This document shows, one piece after another, positions 25,293 through 36,498 of a DNA stretch of 64,000 nt. Made by a program: the position numbers and the translations under genes. A model generated the notes under the pieces. The model was not told where the DNA came from, did no database searches, and saw only the letters and a program-made list of their open reading frames with translations. Every line of letters starts with the position of its first letter. Within the stretch, counting starts at the first letter, position 1. Source of the stretch: Loxodes magnus (taxonomy: Eukaryota > Ciliophora > Karyorelictea > Loxodida > Loxodidae); assembly GCA_946699065.1 (NCBI GenBank), contig CAMPDV010000123.1, forward strand, positions 671,579-735,578, written 5' to 3'.

Positions 25293-28200
25293 TTATTGTT
25301 AAAATAAAGCTAATAGTTTAAATATAACATTAAAATAAATATTAAAGGTATCTAACTATTTTATTTACATCTTCTAAGTAATTTAACTTAAATTAAGTTA
25401 TACATATAACAAAGCATTTGATTGCTTTTAATATAAAATAGAGCTATATTACATTTAAAGCAATAAATAAAATAATCATTTAACTAATTATATATGCTTT
25501 AAAATTTACCCATTATCATTTTAAGGCTAAAATAGAAATAAGCCAAGTTAGAAGTACTAAAATAAAAATATAAGTACATATATAAATGAAATCAGTTATA
25601 AAGCAAAAAGGTAAAATTTAAAAAACTTTATTAAATAAATAAATGTATTATAGTTTAAGGAATGGAAGATATATATTAGAAATAAATTTATATCTAAATA
25701 TAAAATTAATATATAAAATAAAGTCTTTACTTAAATGCTAGCTAAAGAATATTTATAAATTAAAAAGTAAAAATATTAAAACATTTTATTATATTTTTTT
25801 ATATTAGAGCATAGAAGAATTGAATCATAATTTTAGAGAATCTTGTAATAGATTATAAATATTTATTTAGTTGAAAGCCAAACCTTTATTAAAGCTGAAA
25901 TAGATAAGGGTAAATCACTTAAATTTAATTAATAAGCTATAAATCTTTAAAGATAAAGTCTAATAAATTATAAGATAATAATGTTTATACATATAAAAGT
26001 AAATTTAATAATTTGAGATAGAAATATTAGTATATGCAATTATAAATGATAATAATTAATCAATTATTACTTAAATTTTAAATTTATAAAAGAATAAGGT
26101 ATTTAAATATCTTTGGGTATATTGTTAATTGGCTTTTCTTAGTGTTTTATAATTATAGTAATGATGATAATTCATTTAAACATTTGAGGAATTTATTAAT
26201 TTAATTTAAAATTTAATTAAAGAGCTATTAAGAGAAACTAATAAGATTAAATAAGAGTTTTATTCATAAATCAATTATAAATACATCATTATCTCATAAT
26301 AGTAATTTTCCTAATAAATCTTTATTTTTACATTGATCAAGTCTTCTTTATCAGATTATAAGTATTAAATTATACATTATGTTTATAAATACTCATTTAA
26401 AAATCGAAATCCCTCTCTATTTATAAAAGTTTATCTTATTTAATAGATTAATTTATAAAAATCTCTTAGAGTTTATTAACATATGCATCATAAATTCAAA
26501 CTCATCTATTTTTTTAATTTTGCCAAAGGTTACTAAACAATAATTATTAAAGCAATAATTTTTAGCTTTTATTTTTAAAACCTTTAAGTTATTATAATGG
26601 TTAAATTCTGTATCAACTTAGATATATTTTAAATTAATCTAGTTATTATTTAATTTTTTTATTGTAAGCTGATACTGCAAAAGTTTAAGAATCTCTAATT
26701 TGTTTAAAATATGTAGGTTCAAATTAAATAACTATATAATTAATCTTAAACTTGCTTATTAAATATAATTATTACTATTACTCTACTATCTTATGCTAGA
26801 AATTTAATTTGACAGATTCGTTTTCAATTAATATAAGCATTAATTGTAAAGAGAGTGATAGCAATATTTTTCCTTAATATAATTTTAGGTGAATAAACTT
26901 ATTATAAAATATTTAGATTGGATAGAAAATAAATACAATAAGATAATTTAATATGCTATGATGCTTATAAACATATATTAATGAAAGATAATCAACTTCA
27001 CTCTAGAAAATATCTAAATAAAACTATTTACTTAATTAAATAAATCAAATTTTATTGCTTTAGCTAGTTAACTTAAAATTTATAAAATTATCTCCTGGAA
27101 AATGTATAAATCCTTTAGAAAATGTTTTTGAACTGAAATGCATACTATTTAATTAATTACCTAAGATTTTATATTTTTGGTGTAATTTAATCTTCAATGA
27201 GAGATAAAAGTATTAATTTTAGCATAAGAGATGAATTACTTTATGAAATAATTTTCATTATATGTATTAGATAACTTAGAGAAATAAACTAAAATAGCTG
27301 AACAATTTTTATTTTTATTTGTTCGAATAAAATGAAAATAAGCAAGCGTAATGGCTTATTCAATTAACTATAAAAAAAGCCTGTAAATAATTTTTAAATA
27401 TATTCTATTATTTTAACTAAGCAAAAGTCTATTTAGCTCAGTATATAAATGTAAATATTTTAGATATTAGCCAATACAACTAAAAAATAATTTTAAATTA
27501 ATTAATTTCTTTATTTCCTAAGTTTAAATTGATAATCTATTCATTTATAAATTTATTAAATTAATAAACAATTAAGAAACTATTAATTAAGCTTACTAAA
27601 ATATCACTGTATCTTTCCTTCTAAAACTTTAGACTTTTTAATGTTTTTGCAGAAGAAAAAAAATTGAAAAATGGTTTAAAAATATAAGTATAAATAAAAA
27701 ATCTTAGTTAAATTTTAAGATAATTTAGACATGCTTTTATATTTAAAAATAACTAAAATATTGTTATAATATAAAAATATAATCCTTCATCAACTAAATG
27801 CATAGAACTATATAAATAAAAAAAAATAAGCATCCATATACCAAAATTTTTATTTACATGAAGCAAATTTAGATTTAATAAAATAATTATAAAAAATGAA
27901 GAAAGAAAACTAGAAATTTATCAGAATATTTCACAGATGTTCTTAATAAAGAATTGTAAAAAACAATTAAATTGTGCAAGTTGCTAAAATAAAGATATAA
28001 ATGAGACATGAATCAAAATTAATTAAAAGTTTCTAAATTGAGTATTATTAATTTATTCATTACTTAATCTGATGCATCACTGAAATTATATGAAATTTCA
28101 TTAAGAAAAATTAGTAAATTTTAGAAAAAATACCTTATAACAAAGAGAATTTTAGGATATTAATGTTCCTACCCAAAGAAACATATTTTAATAAAGGAAT

Positions 28201-28750
28201 CAATTAATAATTTACTCTCTGATAAGTTTGAGAATACATTAGTAAATTTAAATTAAATAACTAAATTAAACTTAAAATTTAGTCAACCTCTATTCTTCTT
28301 TCAATCTTTGAAACACAGAATTTTCTATCTTTAAATAAATGTAGGTAAATAAGTTATGATGAAAAATAAAATCATTAATATAATAAGTTTTGAAAAATTG
28401 CATAACCCAATGGATTAAATTTAAAATAATATACTAAATAAATATATTATGCTTCTAATAAATTAAACAAGCAAATAATGTTGATAGAGTTGAATAAATA
28501 ATAAAAGTTTTATTTATCCAAAGAAATGCTTATTTGCAACTTTATCTTATCTTAAAATGAAGAGGATTGAAGATACAGTATTTATTGTCTTTATTTATTA
28601 TGTAATAGCTTAAATGGATTGTAAATTTAAGTAAATTATAAATAAATAGATAATATATGGATTTGATAGCTAAATAATTAATTATTGATTTAGATTGTTT
28701 TATTAATTAATATAGCTATGCTTACCTATTATTATTTTACTAGTTAACTA
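25293..28750. other. AT-rich interval between divergent zf-B and zf-A
   Basis: No gene was recognised in 3.4 kb. The interval separates the upstream sides of a zf-B remnant (minus) and a zf-A gene (plus), the same divergent layout as the 10.4-13.5 kb interval. I found no convincing sequence match between those two intervals apart from the block next to the zf-A start. Confidence 0.5.
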
Positions 28751-28751
28751 T

Positions 28752-28835
28752 CAATTTATTTATTTGTTTAATTGTTAGTTTAATTATCATAATGATTATT
28801 TAAGCAAATCATAATTATTTATTATAATTACTGAA
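28752..28835 (+). promoter_or_regulatory. Conserved upstream block of zf-A copy 3
   Basis: TTTAATTGTTAGTTTAATT, then TTATTTAAGCAA and TAATTATTTATTATAATTA with CTGAA before ATG, match the blocks before the other zf-A copies. Because nothing further upstream is shared here, this delimits the conserved 5' unit of the gene to about 85 nt. Confidence 0.5.
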
Positions 28836-29270
28836 ATGAAGAAAGATAATCAAAATTATGTTTTACAGGGTATGCCTACTTTGCTCGGATAATTTCCTTT
28901 TCCTTCTTTTTTCAGCCCTTGGCCTCAAAGTAGAGAACTCCCTCCTATCAATTCAATGTCCAATCCTCAAGAATTAGAAGAATTTAATTTAGGCAATTAA
29001 TTTGCTTAAAATCCGTCCGGCGAAATCTAATTTTCACTTAAGATTAAAAAATAGATAACAAATTGTATTCATACAGATAAAAAGCACTGTGCAAAAGGAA
29101 TGTGTTCAACCTGCTATTATTAAAGAAACAAAATGAAAAAAGTAATAACATGTGGTCATACTGATAAACCATTTTTTTCAAGAGGAATGTGTTGTAGTTG
29201 TTATACATCAGCATACAAGGCATTCAAGAAAAGATAACAAAGAAGTAAGAAATAGCAAAAGCAAGTTTGA
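28836..29270 (+). CDS. zf-A copy 3: double CxH...CxxC putative zinc-binding protein
   Basis: An open frame of 144 residues with TAA/TAG=Gln, from MKKDNQNYVLQGMPTLLGQ to a TGA. The zinc sites are NCIHTDKKHCAKGMCSTC and TCGHTDKPFFSRGMCCSC, followed by YTSAYKAFKKRQQ. It is diverged from copies 1/2 at many positions, yet all eight Cys/His positions, the GM(C) turns and the FPFPSF block are kept. This suggests selection on the protein rather than a fresh duplicate. It lies in the spacer of the large inverted repeat, not in its arms. A small deletion just before the TGA relative to copy 4 means the natural C-terminus may differ. Confidence 0.75.
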
Positions 29271-30838
29271 TCAATAAAGACTCTTTTTCTTCTTAAATGA
29301 ATTTAATTTTAGTAGGCTTAAAATTAATAAGATCATAGTGAGCAAATAACCGATTTTTAAGTTTCAAATATTAAAAATTAATTTACGTATTAAGCAGCTT
29401 ATAATTAAGAACATCTTTTTCTAAAGGCTAAATAACTTCTAGGCTAAATAAATTCTTTAATTAATAATTTAATTTATATTTTAGAGTTATTAAAATAAAG
29501 ATTTAGATTATGGTAAGTAAATAATAAAAATTTAAAATAAGATTTTTGTTCTTCGCTCTTAAAGAAAATATTCTATCTAAAATTTATACATAGAGAAACT
29601 TACTCTTAGCAGTATTTTAGTGATTATATAATAGTTATTATTTTTCATTTAATAGTTTATTTTCTAACTTAATTAGTCCTTCAACATTATTTCATTCTTT
29701 ATTTGATAGTTCATTGAACTTATAAAATGTGAATTTTTAGATTTTAAAAAGAGCAAAGGCTCTAAAATTTTTAAATAAATAAAAATTAATTAACATAGAA
29801 AAAGTAATTTTTAAACTTGATTTATTTTATCAAATCTGAATAATTTATTTTTACAATTCAATTCTCGAAATGAAAACATTTAGCTTAAAATTAGATCAAA
29901 TAAAACATCAAATAATTGAAAAAAAATCATTTATAAAAATAAATTTTGAAAGAATCTATCAAAAAGAATTTAATAATTTTAAATATGAGATACGAAGATA
30001 TAGAATCTTATAAAAATAATTTGTTTTAATTTAACGAAATATTCTTGCAAAATTCTATGAAAAAGAGTTTTTAGTCATAAGGCTTTAAATTATTTATTTG
30101 TGAAATAAATTATATAATTTGTAGTTAGAAAGGTAGTAATATATTTTATACATTTTTTGCAATAGCATCAGAATTAAATAAAGTTATTTCGTAGTAAGTT
30201 TTATAAAAGCTTTATTAAAGATTTTCTATTTTTAAAGAGATTTAACTTAAGACTAATTATTCTTATAATAATTTCTTTATTTTTAATAGTTTATTTTAAA
30301 ATATTTTAATATTTACTATTACCTTAATTAAGTGACTATTTTTAAAATCAAAGATATCAAATTAAATTATTAAAAATGCTTGAATTAAATAAATTAAGTA
30401 AGGAATAATATTTAAATCTTTATATTTTATTTTTATAGTTTATTCTTTATTTAATGAAGTTCTAAATTTAAATTAATTTAGGCTAAAATATTTTAGTATA
30501 AAGTGAATTTGAAGGGTATAATAGTTAATAAAACTATAATTAATATTAATAGAAACAAAAATTTGAAATGTAAATAAGATAATAAATGATTTTTATCCTA
30601 ATATATTAATTTATTATTATAATTATTGATGCTGATATAATTATTAAATACAGTCAAAAATAATCTATCTAAGTATAATTTTTAATTAATAATTTATAAT
30701 TGATTTGTATTTAAGATTCTAAATGTAGCTATCCTTAATAAAAATATGAGTTAAATAAAAAATAATAATTTTTACTAATAAATATATAAAGAAAGAAAAA
30801 CTTAAAATTAAATAAATTGGAAAAAATATTTTAAAAAA
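29271..30838. other. AT-rich stretch, no recognised gene
   Basis: About 1.6 kb in which no frame with a motif, hairpin or element end was recognised. The centre of the large inverted duplication falls near here (about 29.5-30 kb) but shows no special sequence that I can see. Confidence 0.5.
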
Positions 30839-31669
30839 TATATCGAATCTCAGAAAGGGATTCTTTTCCGCTCCAGGAAACTTGGTGCCTGGTATAGAAC
30901 TACAGAATCAGGAAACAAGTAGACCTCTGATAATCACTAGCCTACACTAACTTCAACATAGGAAATAGGCGAAGTCCGCCCTATATCAGGAGGTTTAGGA
31001 GTTTAATCCCTCTGAACAGGGGAGCATAGAATTACTCATCAAGGTGATGTTAAACCTCCAGGAAGAGGTTAAGAAGCTTCGGAAGGAAAATGAGAAACTT
31101 ACGGAAATAATAACCAATAGACTTGAAGACTCAACGAACTTAAACTGGCTAACCAAGAAAGAGAAATTAAAGCACTATGGAACTCCCAGAGAGACCAATT
31201 CTGTTAAAAAAATTCCTATATATAAAAGATTTAAGAGTAAATCAGCAGATTGAAAATGACAACAGAGCTAGAAAAACTTCCAAAGTCAACACAACTTTAC
31301 TAGAGCACAATATGGACATAGAAATACAAAAATAGCAGTAAACAAAACAGCGTGTAAAAAATTCAGAAACAATGGTATTTTTGTAATAACACATGACACC
31401 TATATAAGAAATTCCAGAAATTTTAGAATTTTAAAAACGATATTGAATCCAAGAGAAGAAGAAGAGAGAACAGCTTTATCGTATCAGAAATGGAGAAATA
31501 TATAGAAAGAAAAAGAACTATGTGTGCATAAAAGCAGGAAAAATTAGATCAGGAATAAGAAAATATTAAGATTTTAATGATCAAGCAATTTCAAATTATA
31601 GAACTTATTTTAAACGACAACGATCCAACTGTTGTTAAGCAATTTAAATTTAATTAAATAAATTATATC
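30839..31669 (+). mobile_element. ORF1-only retroelement, family 1, degenerate copy
   Basis: Homologous to the elements at 4.4, 33.9 and 56.9 kb (shared EFNPS and LNLQEEV..KLRKEN blocks). A short TATATC direct repeat at 30839-30844 and 31664-31669 may be the target duplication, but at 6 bp it is weak evidence in such DNA. The 3' end is an A/T tail with TTTAATTAAATAAAT. The higher G+C content from 30.85 to 31.3 kb stands out from its surroundings. Confidence 0.6.
30840..31560 (+). pseudogene. ORF1 protein, family 1, start lost and frameshifted
   Basis: With TAA/TAG=Gln the frame runs ISNLRKGFFSAPGN (equivalent to MEGFKKGFYTTS, but no ATG) through ALYQEVQEFNPSEQGSIELL and a coiled coil, VMLNLQEEVKKLRKENEKL, to RFKSKSAD; two TGA codons then follow close together (Trp if sense). 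The zinc-knuckle region is recognisable only in another frame (FCNNT-[TGA]-HLYKKFQKF), with the first and last cysteines lost. The part that is open in the standard code (31044-31253) is only the middle of this protein. Almost certainly non-functional. Confidence 0.6.
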
Positions 31670-32029
31670 TTAAAATCTCTCAATATTTTTATTTTTCCCA
31701 AAAAATTAAATGCAATAATATAAAAATTCTGAATTTTATATGAGTATTATTAAATTATAAACTAAAAATTAAAAATAATCATTAATCTAATTTTCACACT
31801 AATAAATTTTTAAAGGTATATAAATCTATTTTTTGAGTTTTATACTTAAATTTTAAAAATAATCCTTAATTTCTAATTAATTTTAACTAATTCATATCTT
31901 ATTTAAAAGAAGTGTTTACCTGCTTTCTGAAAATTAGAAATTCACATTTGAAAATAAATTTTATAAATATCAACAAGAAACTTAAAATTTTATTTGAAAT
32001 ATTTCATTTATTATTAAATAATCATAATA

Positions 32030-32800
32030 ATATTCTTAAAAATTCAAGTTCTAGCTTCCTCTGGGCTTTCAACCGGGTGTTAACTACCATTTTTTAAGTG
32101 GATGAATATCAAATTATATGTGGTATGTTACCATTTATAATTATCTTCAGTTCAGATAAAATTTTCTATTTATAAATTCAATTTTCAGTTATTCAAAGTT
32201 TATTCATGACCTTTTATGTTATTTTCTCTTTTCTTATTTTTAGTTATTTTTAGATTCAACTCTGACATAAAATATGGCAAGCCTAATGACAATATCAGCA
32301 TTTTTTTTCCAGGATTTGCTTCTAACACACTTTTTTTTCAATTTCTATATTCTTTTTTGTAAATTTATAGTCTTCTTTTCTTTTTCAATCAATTTAGTAT
32401 AGTCTTTTCTTTAACCATATTTTGCTATTGACAACTATCGATTGTGATTGCTCATAAAGTTAATATTCTTTTAGTAAGTTATTTAGATTAACTGATGACG
32501 TAATATTAATAACTCACTATTTTGTTATCAATATTTTTTTTATTTCTCTGATTTTTCCGCCTTAGTTGTAAATTATTTCTTAAAATTTTTAGATTAATTT
32601 TTATATTTAGTCTAGTTATTTTAGAGTTTTTGGTCAATTTCTTTTAAAAGTTTTCCTATCTCTGCAGTTCCTATAATAACTTTATCTTCTGATGAAAAAC
32701 TTGATTCCTCTTTTTCTATTACTTTTTTCTTCATTTCATTCGCCACTTTTATCCTTAATTTTCTAAATTAAATCTTCGAGAGACAAAGAGATTACTCTAT
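32030..32800 (-). pseudogene. ORF1-like protein, family 3, degenerate copy
   Basis: Read with TAA/TAG=Gln and TGA=Trp it resembles the next copy to the right. An N-terminal part (KVIEKEESSFSSEDKVII) and a Lys-rich coiled-coil region come first, then, after a frame change, KKC-[TGA]-YCHQAC (CWYC in the neighbour, where the codon is TGG). The tail contains NKL-[TGA]-ITEN-[TGA]-IYKQK, aligning with NKL-[TGA]-ITEF-[TGA]-VYKQK at 33.0 kb. The zinc-knuckle histidine is present but the last cysteine is out of register. The element ends are not clear. Likely a dead, older copy next to a younger one. Confidence 0.55.
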
Positions 32801-32867
32801 TTTTTTCTTGGTTTATTTTTTATTACTTGCCAATTTTCTTACTTAAAAAAAATTCAATTTAAGTATT

Positions 32868-33486
32868 AAAATGATATTATTATTATTATTATTTAACTAA
32901 ATGTAAAATAAATATTTGCGTACCCTGGGTTTTAAACCAGGTATCAGCGGATAATTTTTTTTTTAGTGGTTGTATTCCATGACCTTTTTTATAAGTGGGT
33001 GTTACCACAAACGAATCTCTTAGTTTCTTATGAGTAATTTTTATTTATAAACTCAGAATTCAGTAATTCAAAGCTTATTTAAGTTTCTTCAGGTTCTTTG
33101 CTCTTCATTGGGCTTGAGTAGTCTTCATTCTTTGCAATGTCTTAGTAGGTGATATTAATATTGACAGTACCAACAATTTTTATATTACTTCTCAACTTTC
33201 TTCTTTGGATAAATCTTTCTTTCTAGCATCTCAATTCTTTTGCTTAGGCTTGAATTAATTTGTTCAATTTAATTTTAGAGTAATTTATTATTTTGAATTC
33301 CAGGATTAACTTATTCAGTAAGGCCGACCATTACTTTTCCCTCTAAAGACGAGCTAGAATCTCGATTCTGTCTTTGTTTTTTTAGTTCCTCAGTAGTCGC
33401 TTGCTTTCTTTCTTTCTTGCTTTCTTTCTTAATTCTTTGAAAGACGGATGTTCTACTCCATTTTTTATTTAAAATGATATTATTAT
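32868..33486 (-). mobile_element. ORF1-only retroelement, family 3, with 16-bp target-site duplication
   Basis: Perfect direct repeats AAAATGATATTATTAT lie at 32868-32883 and 33471-33486 and flank a 587-bp body. The 3' end on the minus strand is an (AAT)n tail. The body carries one short ORF1-like gene. It is the smallest of the ORF1-only elements in the window and sits immediately beside a related degenerate copy. Confidence 0.75.
32915..33460 (-). CDS. Short ORF1-like protein with CCHC zinc knuckle
   Basis: A 182-codon frame when TAA/TAG=Gln and TGA=Trp. Basic N-terminus (KKESKKERKQATTEELKKQ), acidic/serine patch (SSSSLEGK), and a coiled-coil segment (LLQNQIEQINSSLSKRIEML). The perfect CX2CX4HX4C knuckle CWYCQYQYHLLRHC is followed by a C-terminal domain with four TGA codons in Trp-like contexts (KE-W-RLL, RT-W-RN, NKL-W-ITEF, W-VYKQK). 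The first ATG (33461) is one base out of frame with this reading, so either the pyrimidine-rich repeat at 33.40-33.44 kb has slipped or a different start is used. Probably RNA-binding; whether it is still functional is unclear. Confidence 0.6.
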
Positions 33487-33714
33487 ATTTCTAAATATGA
33501 ATTTATATTTTTTCAACTAAGTTTACGTTAGATTTTAAACCAACATATTTCTAGAAAATATTATTAGAACAAGTTTATTAGATATTTCTCTATTAAAATT
33601 GACCTAACATTAAAAAAGAGTAAAATCAGTTTAAATTAAACCTAAGAATAATAATTTTTAGTTCATTCACGCAAGTTGTTGAATAAAAGTTATTAGTAAG
33701 TAAGTTTAATTTGG

Positions 33715-33770
33715 GAGGGTTCGATTCCCAGCTTGGTAATATTACAATATTGCTGCCAAGTCTCAACTGT
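33715..33770 (+). other. B-box-like sequence with small hairpins
   Basis: GGTTCGATTCC at about 33719 is a perfect match to the RNA polymerase III B-box consensus, within TGGGA...TCCCA arms. It is followed by CTTGG...CCAAG arms enclosing AATATT repeats. No matching acceptor stem, D-arm or A-box was found upstream, so it is not annotated as a tRNA. It could be a SINE or tRNA remnant. Confidence 0.3.
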
Positions 33771-33852
33771 AAATTGATATAATTTCAATTGTTTGAGGGA
33801 TAAAAATAATAATAGTAATTCCATTTAAATCCTTAAATATATAAAGTTGAAA

Positions 33853-34816
33853 TTACAGGATTAATTAATTAATTAAATTAAATTAAAGTGTTAAAGAAGG
33901 ATCGTCTACTTAAGAGCTTCCTATTTCCCTATCCAACCAATAGGAACTTGATCTCTAGGTGGTCTTCTCCTCCCGTCACTGTCAAGTTTTCGGGATGGTT
34001 GTCTCTTCATATAGCTTGCTTTCTTCTTATAAATTTCTCCATTCCTGGTTGGGTAAAATTAGGTTAGATCATTCCATATTTTCTATTAAATCTTCTTTCA
34101 CTTCCAGCATCGTCTCCATAGGTGGTCTGTTCTCCTGCAGATGTAACATTTTTTCCTAAAATATTTCTCTTTATTTTGTTCAATTGGCTTATTATTCTCT
34201 TATTCGATCTCCATTGGGATAGATTGTATAGCCTATTATTTTACACTTGTCTCTAATTTTTCCAATTTGATATGAATATTTTCATTCGATTCGTATAATT
34301 GTTCCAGCTGCCTATCGAATTCGTCAATTCTGATATTCATTGCAGCCTGGTTTAAGTTTCTAGGAGCATGGGTTTCCTAATCTTCTAAATGCTCTTGCTG
34401 TTCTTAAGCTAGTTCTTCAATCTGTTTTTCCAGATCTTTATTTTTTCCTATTAATGCTAAGATAAGCTTAGCCATTTCCTCCTTCGTCATTCCTAAGATT
34501 TGTTCTTTATTCAGATCTCCGAGGTCCATGTAGGGGTTGAATGTCCTAATCTAGGCCTGAAAGTTACTAATCTTTTGCTTCTTGGGAAGGTCCTCAGTCG
34601 ATATTGTTGCATGCTAGTGTTTCTAGGGTTGTCTGGGGGTGTTGTTTAGACTTGCTCCTATATGGTTTAAGAAGAAGGTTAGGTTTCGGAAGATGACGTG
34701 TGGTGCTTAGAAATTTAGGTTTCCTGATTCCTCTCTTCCTTTTAAGCTTAGAAAGAGCTGGTATAGAAGCCCTTTTTTAAACCTTCTACCATATTTTTTT
34801 TTTACAGGATTAATTA
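33853..34816 (-). mobile_element. ORF1-only retroelement, family 1, with 15-bp target-site duplication
   Basis: TTACAGGATTAATTA is present at 33853-33867 and again at 34802-34816, flanking a 934-bp body. On the minus strand the element starts about 9 nt before the ORF1 ATG and ends in (TTTAA)n/(TTAA)n. Length and structure match the 4.4 kb copy (938 bp), so 935 bp is probably the full-length unit. It contains no reverse transcriptase. Confidence 0.8.
33868..34792 (-). pseudogene. ORF1 protein, family 1, best-preserved copy (one frameshift)
   Basis: MVEGLKKGFYTSSFQAQKEE opens the frame. One base change of frame somewhere in 34.60-34.69 kb (near a CCCCC run) is needed to join it to the rest. 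The rest reads IRTFNPYMDLGDLNKEQILG, a coiled coil (IGKNKDLEKQIEELAQEQQE) and FDRQLEQLYESNENIHIKLE, then PMEIEQENNKP. The canonical CCHC knuckle CYICRRTDHLWRRC is followed by WK-[TGA]-KK and a basic tail. The Trp at knuckle His+2 is TGG here and TGA in the 5.0 and 57.35 kb copies. In the homologous family it probably coats the element RNA. No TGA stop occurs before the tail. The frameshift could be real or a sequencing error. Confidence 0.7.
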
Positions 34817-35215
34817 TTAAAATTTATTTAATTAAGAAATGTTTATTAAAATGAATAAAGATTTATAATAAAAAGGAATATGAATAATAATATTTGAAAA
34901 GATAAAGTTTTTTAATTAAATTTAATAAATGCTTAAGGTTATTAGAAATTGTTTTTAAATTATAACGAAATTAAACTTTTTAAGAAATTAAAGTAGCATT
35001 GTAAAATTATTTTAACTATTTTAACTATTTTATTAGATATTTAAATTAAATAAAAAGAATTAAGCTTTATAATTTAAATCATAATAAGAAAAGTTTAAAG
35101 AAATAATAAAAATTAAATTAAATATTAAAAAATTAACTTTAAATTTTTAAGAGTTAATATCATTTTTAATTTTTACTCAAATGGAAATCCTTCTTATAGC
35201 AATATAATTTAAAAT

Positions 35216-35600
35216 ATGGACGGTGAGTCTCAAGCTAGTTCTAAGTTTGAGAATCAACATCAGAGCAAGCGAGTCTTATTCTATAGTTCGTGTCTCAGAA
35301 ACTCTCCTATTCTCTATGCCGACAACTTGGATAGGAGCTGAGACAAAATTTAACTAAGATTTTTATTATAGAAGACTACTCAAGACTGTTCATTTGTATA
35401 AGAATGAGAACTCTATAAGAGCCTCAGCTCCGGCCTTCGACAGTAACCACAAGATTTAAGAGAAGAAGGTTCCGAATTTTTGAATCAAAACAAGGAGAAA
35501 AGAAGCTTAAAAAATTTTAAATGTAAAAAACATTAACCTGTGGATAGCCTAAAAATGGTAGACCCACATTAATTAATTTATTATTATTATTATAAGATTG
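35216..35600 (+). CDS. Unrecognised short protein in a tailed insert
   Basis: From ATG the frame reads MDGESQASSKFENQHQSKRV, continues through FYSSCLRNSPILYADNLD, RS-[TGA]-DKIQLRFLL, QDCSFVQE-[TGA]-ELYKSLSS and a basic segment (LNQNKEKRSLKNF), and runs into (TTA)5 at 35580-35594. Both TGA codons sit in Trp-like contexts (SWDK, EWELYK). Base composition is richer in G+C than the flanks, and the TTA tail suggests a retro-inserted sequence. I do not recognise the protein. A zinc-knuckle is absent. It directly precedes another ORF1-like gene. Confidence 0.45.
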
Positions 35601-35604
35601 AAAA

Positions 35605-36498
35605 ATGGCACCTAATAAATAGAACTCTTTCGATTCATTTAAAAAGCAGGAATAATAATGTAACCTAACTGAATAAGAACTGCAATGAATCTAAGAAATA
35701 TAATCGAAGAAAGTTTACATATAATCGGTGCAGCAAAGAGTATCAAATATCTAATAAGAATTAAAATTACAAAGATAAAGGATAGAAAAACTAGAAGACA
35801 AGCTAGAAAAATTGATTGAATAATTAGACCTATAATTCCCCTCTATAGAAGAATCACTAAGTAAAATCTAATCGTGAATAATAATTTGGAATAAATTGAT
35901 AAATAATTTAACGAAGTCTCTCAAATATTTCAATTTCATTTTTCTAAATTTGAATATTAAATAAAGTAACTTTAAGAAAAATAAGAATAATAACAAGTAA
36001 TAATCTAAAAATAATTTGATTAGTAATCAAGTATCCCAATGGAAATAGAATCGGAATTCTAATAATAAGAAACAAAGTAGATTAAATTCTATCGGAGAAA
36101 AATCCGGTGCTACATATGTTAAAGGAACTACTGCTGGATAAATTACTGAAAGAAACCAGAAATTGAAAGAACTAATAAGAATAAAATTTTAGAAGAACTA
36201 TTTCGCTTTTGACCAACAAGGACAGGATAAATTTACAGAAAGAAATTCTACAACTCAAAAGCTAACGACTATAATAATGGGAGAAGGAACCTGAAGGACA
36301 ATTGGATTTCGGGAAGGAGACAAGGATGGAGGACTAGTGAAGTCTTACGACATCCTTTAGTTTAGGAGAGAGCAGGAGAAAATGGAAGATATCTGCAAAG
36401 CTTTCCCTAAGAATAATAAACTTAATTTTTTTTTTAAATAAAAATAGAACTTCAGAATTTTTTTATAATATTCCTCAATTTTAAATTTTATAAAATGA
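35605..36498 (+). CDS. ORF1-like coiled-coil protein, no zinc knuckle seen
   Basis: ATG at 35605 and TGA at 36496-36498 are in the same frame, 297 codons apart, with TAA/TAG=Gln. Three internal TGA codons read as Trp: ELQ-W-IQEIQ, IQS-W-IIIWNK and EGT-W-RTIGFREGD. The N-terminus is MAPNKQNSFDSFKKQEQQ. A clear heptad coiled coil follows (LKLQRQRIEKLEDKLEKLI). The middle is Asn/Lys/Gln-rich and the C-terminal half is charged (TAGQITERNQKLKELIRI, REQEKMEDICKAF). The real C-terminus is probably near 36.42 kb, before the T-rich run. No CCHC motif was found. By size, coiled coil and setting it may be an ORF1 of another retroelement; function not established. Confidence 0.55.

Noticed and set aside
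33660..33740. tRNA gene around the B-box
   Set aside because: Only three base pairs form in the T-stem with the standard loop, and no acceptor partner, D-arm or anticodon arm fits upstream.
33959..34159. Plus-strand frame as a gene
   Set aside because: Antisense shadow of the ORF1 zinc-knuckle region on the minus strand.
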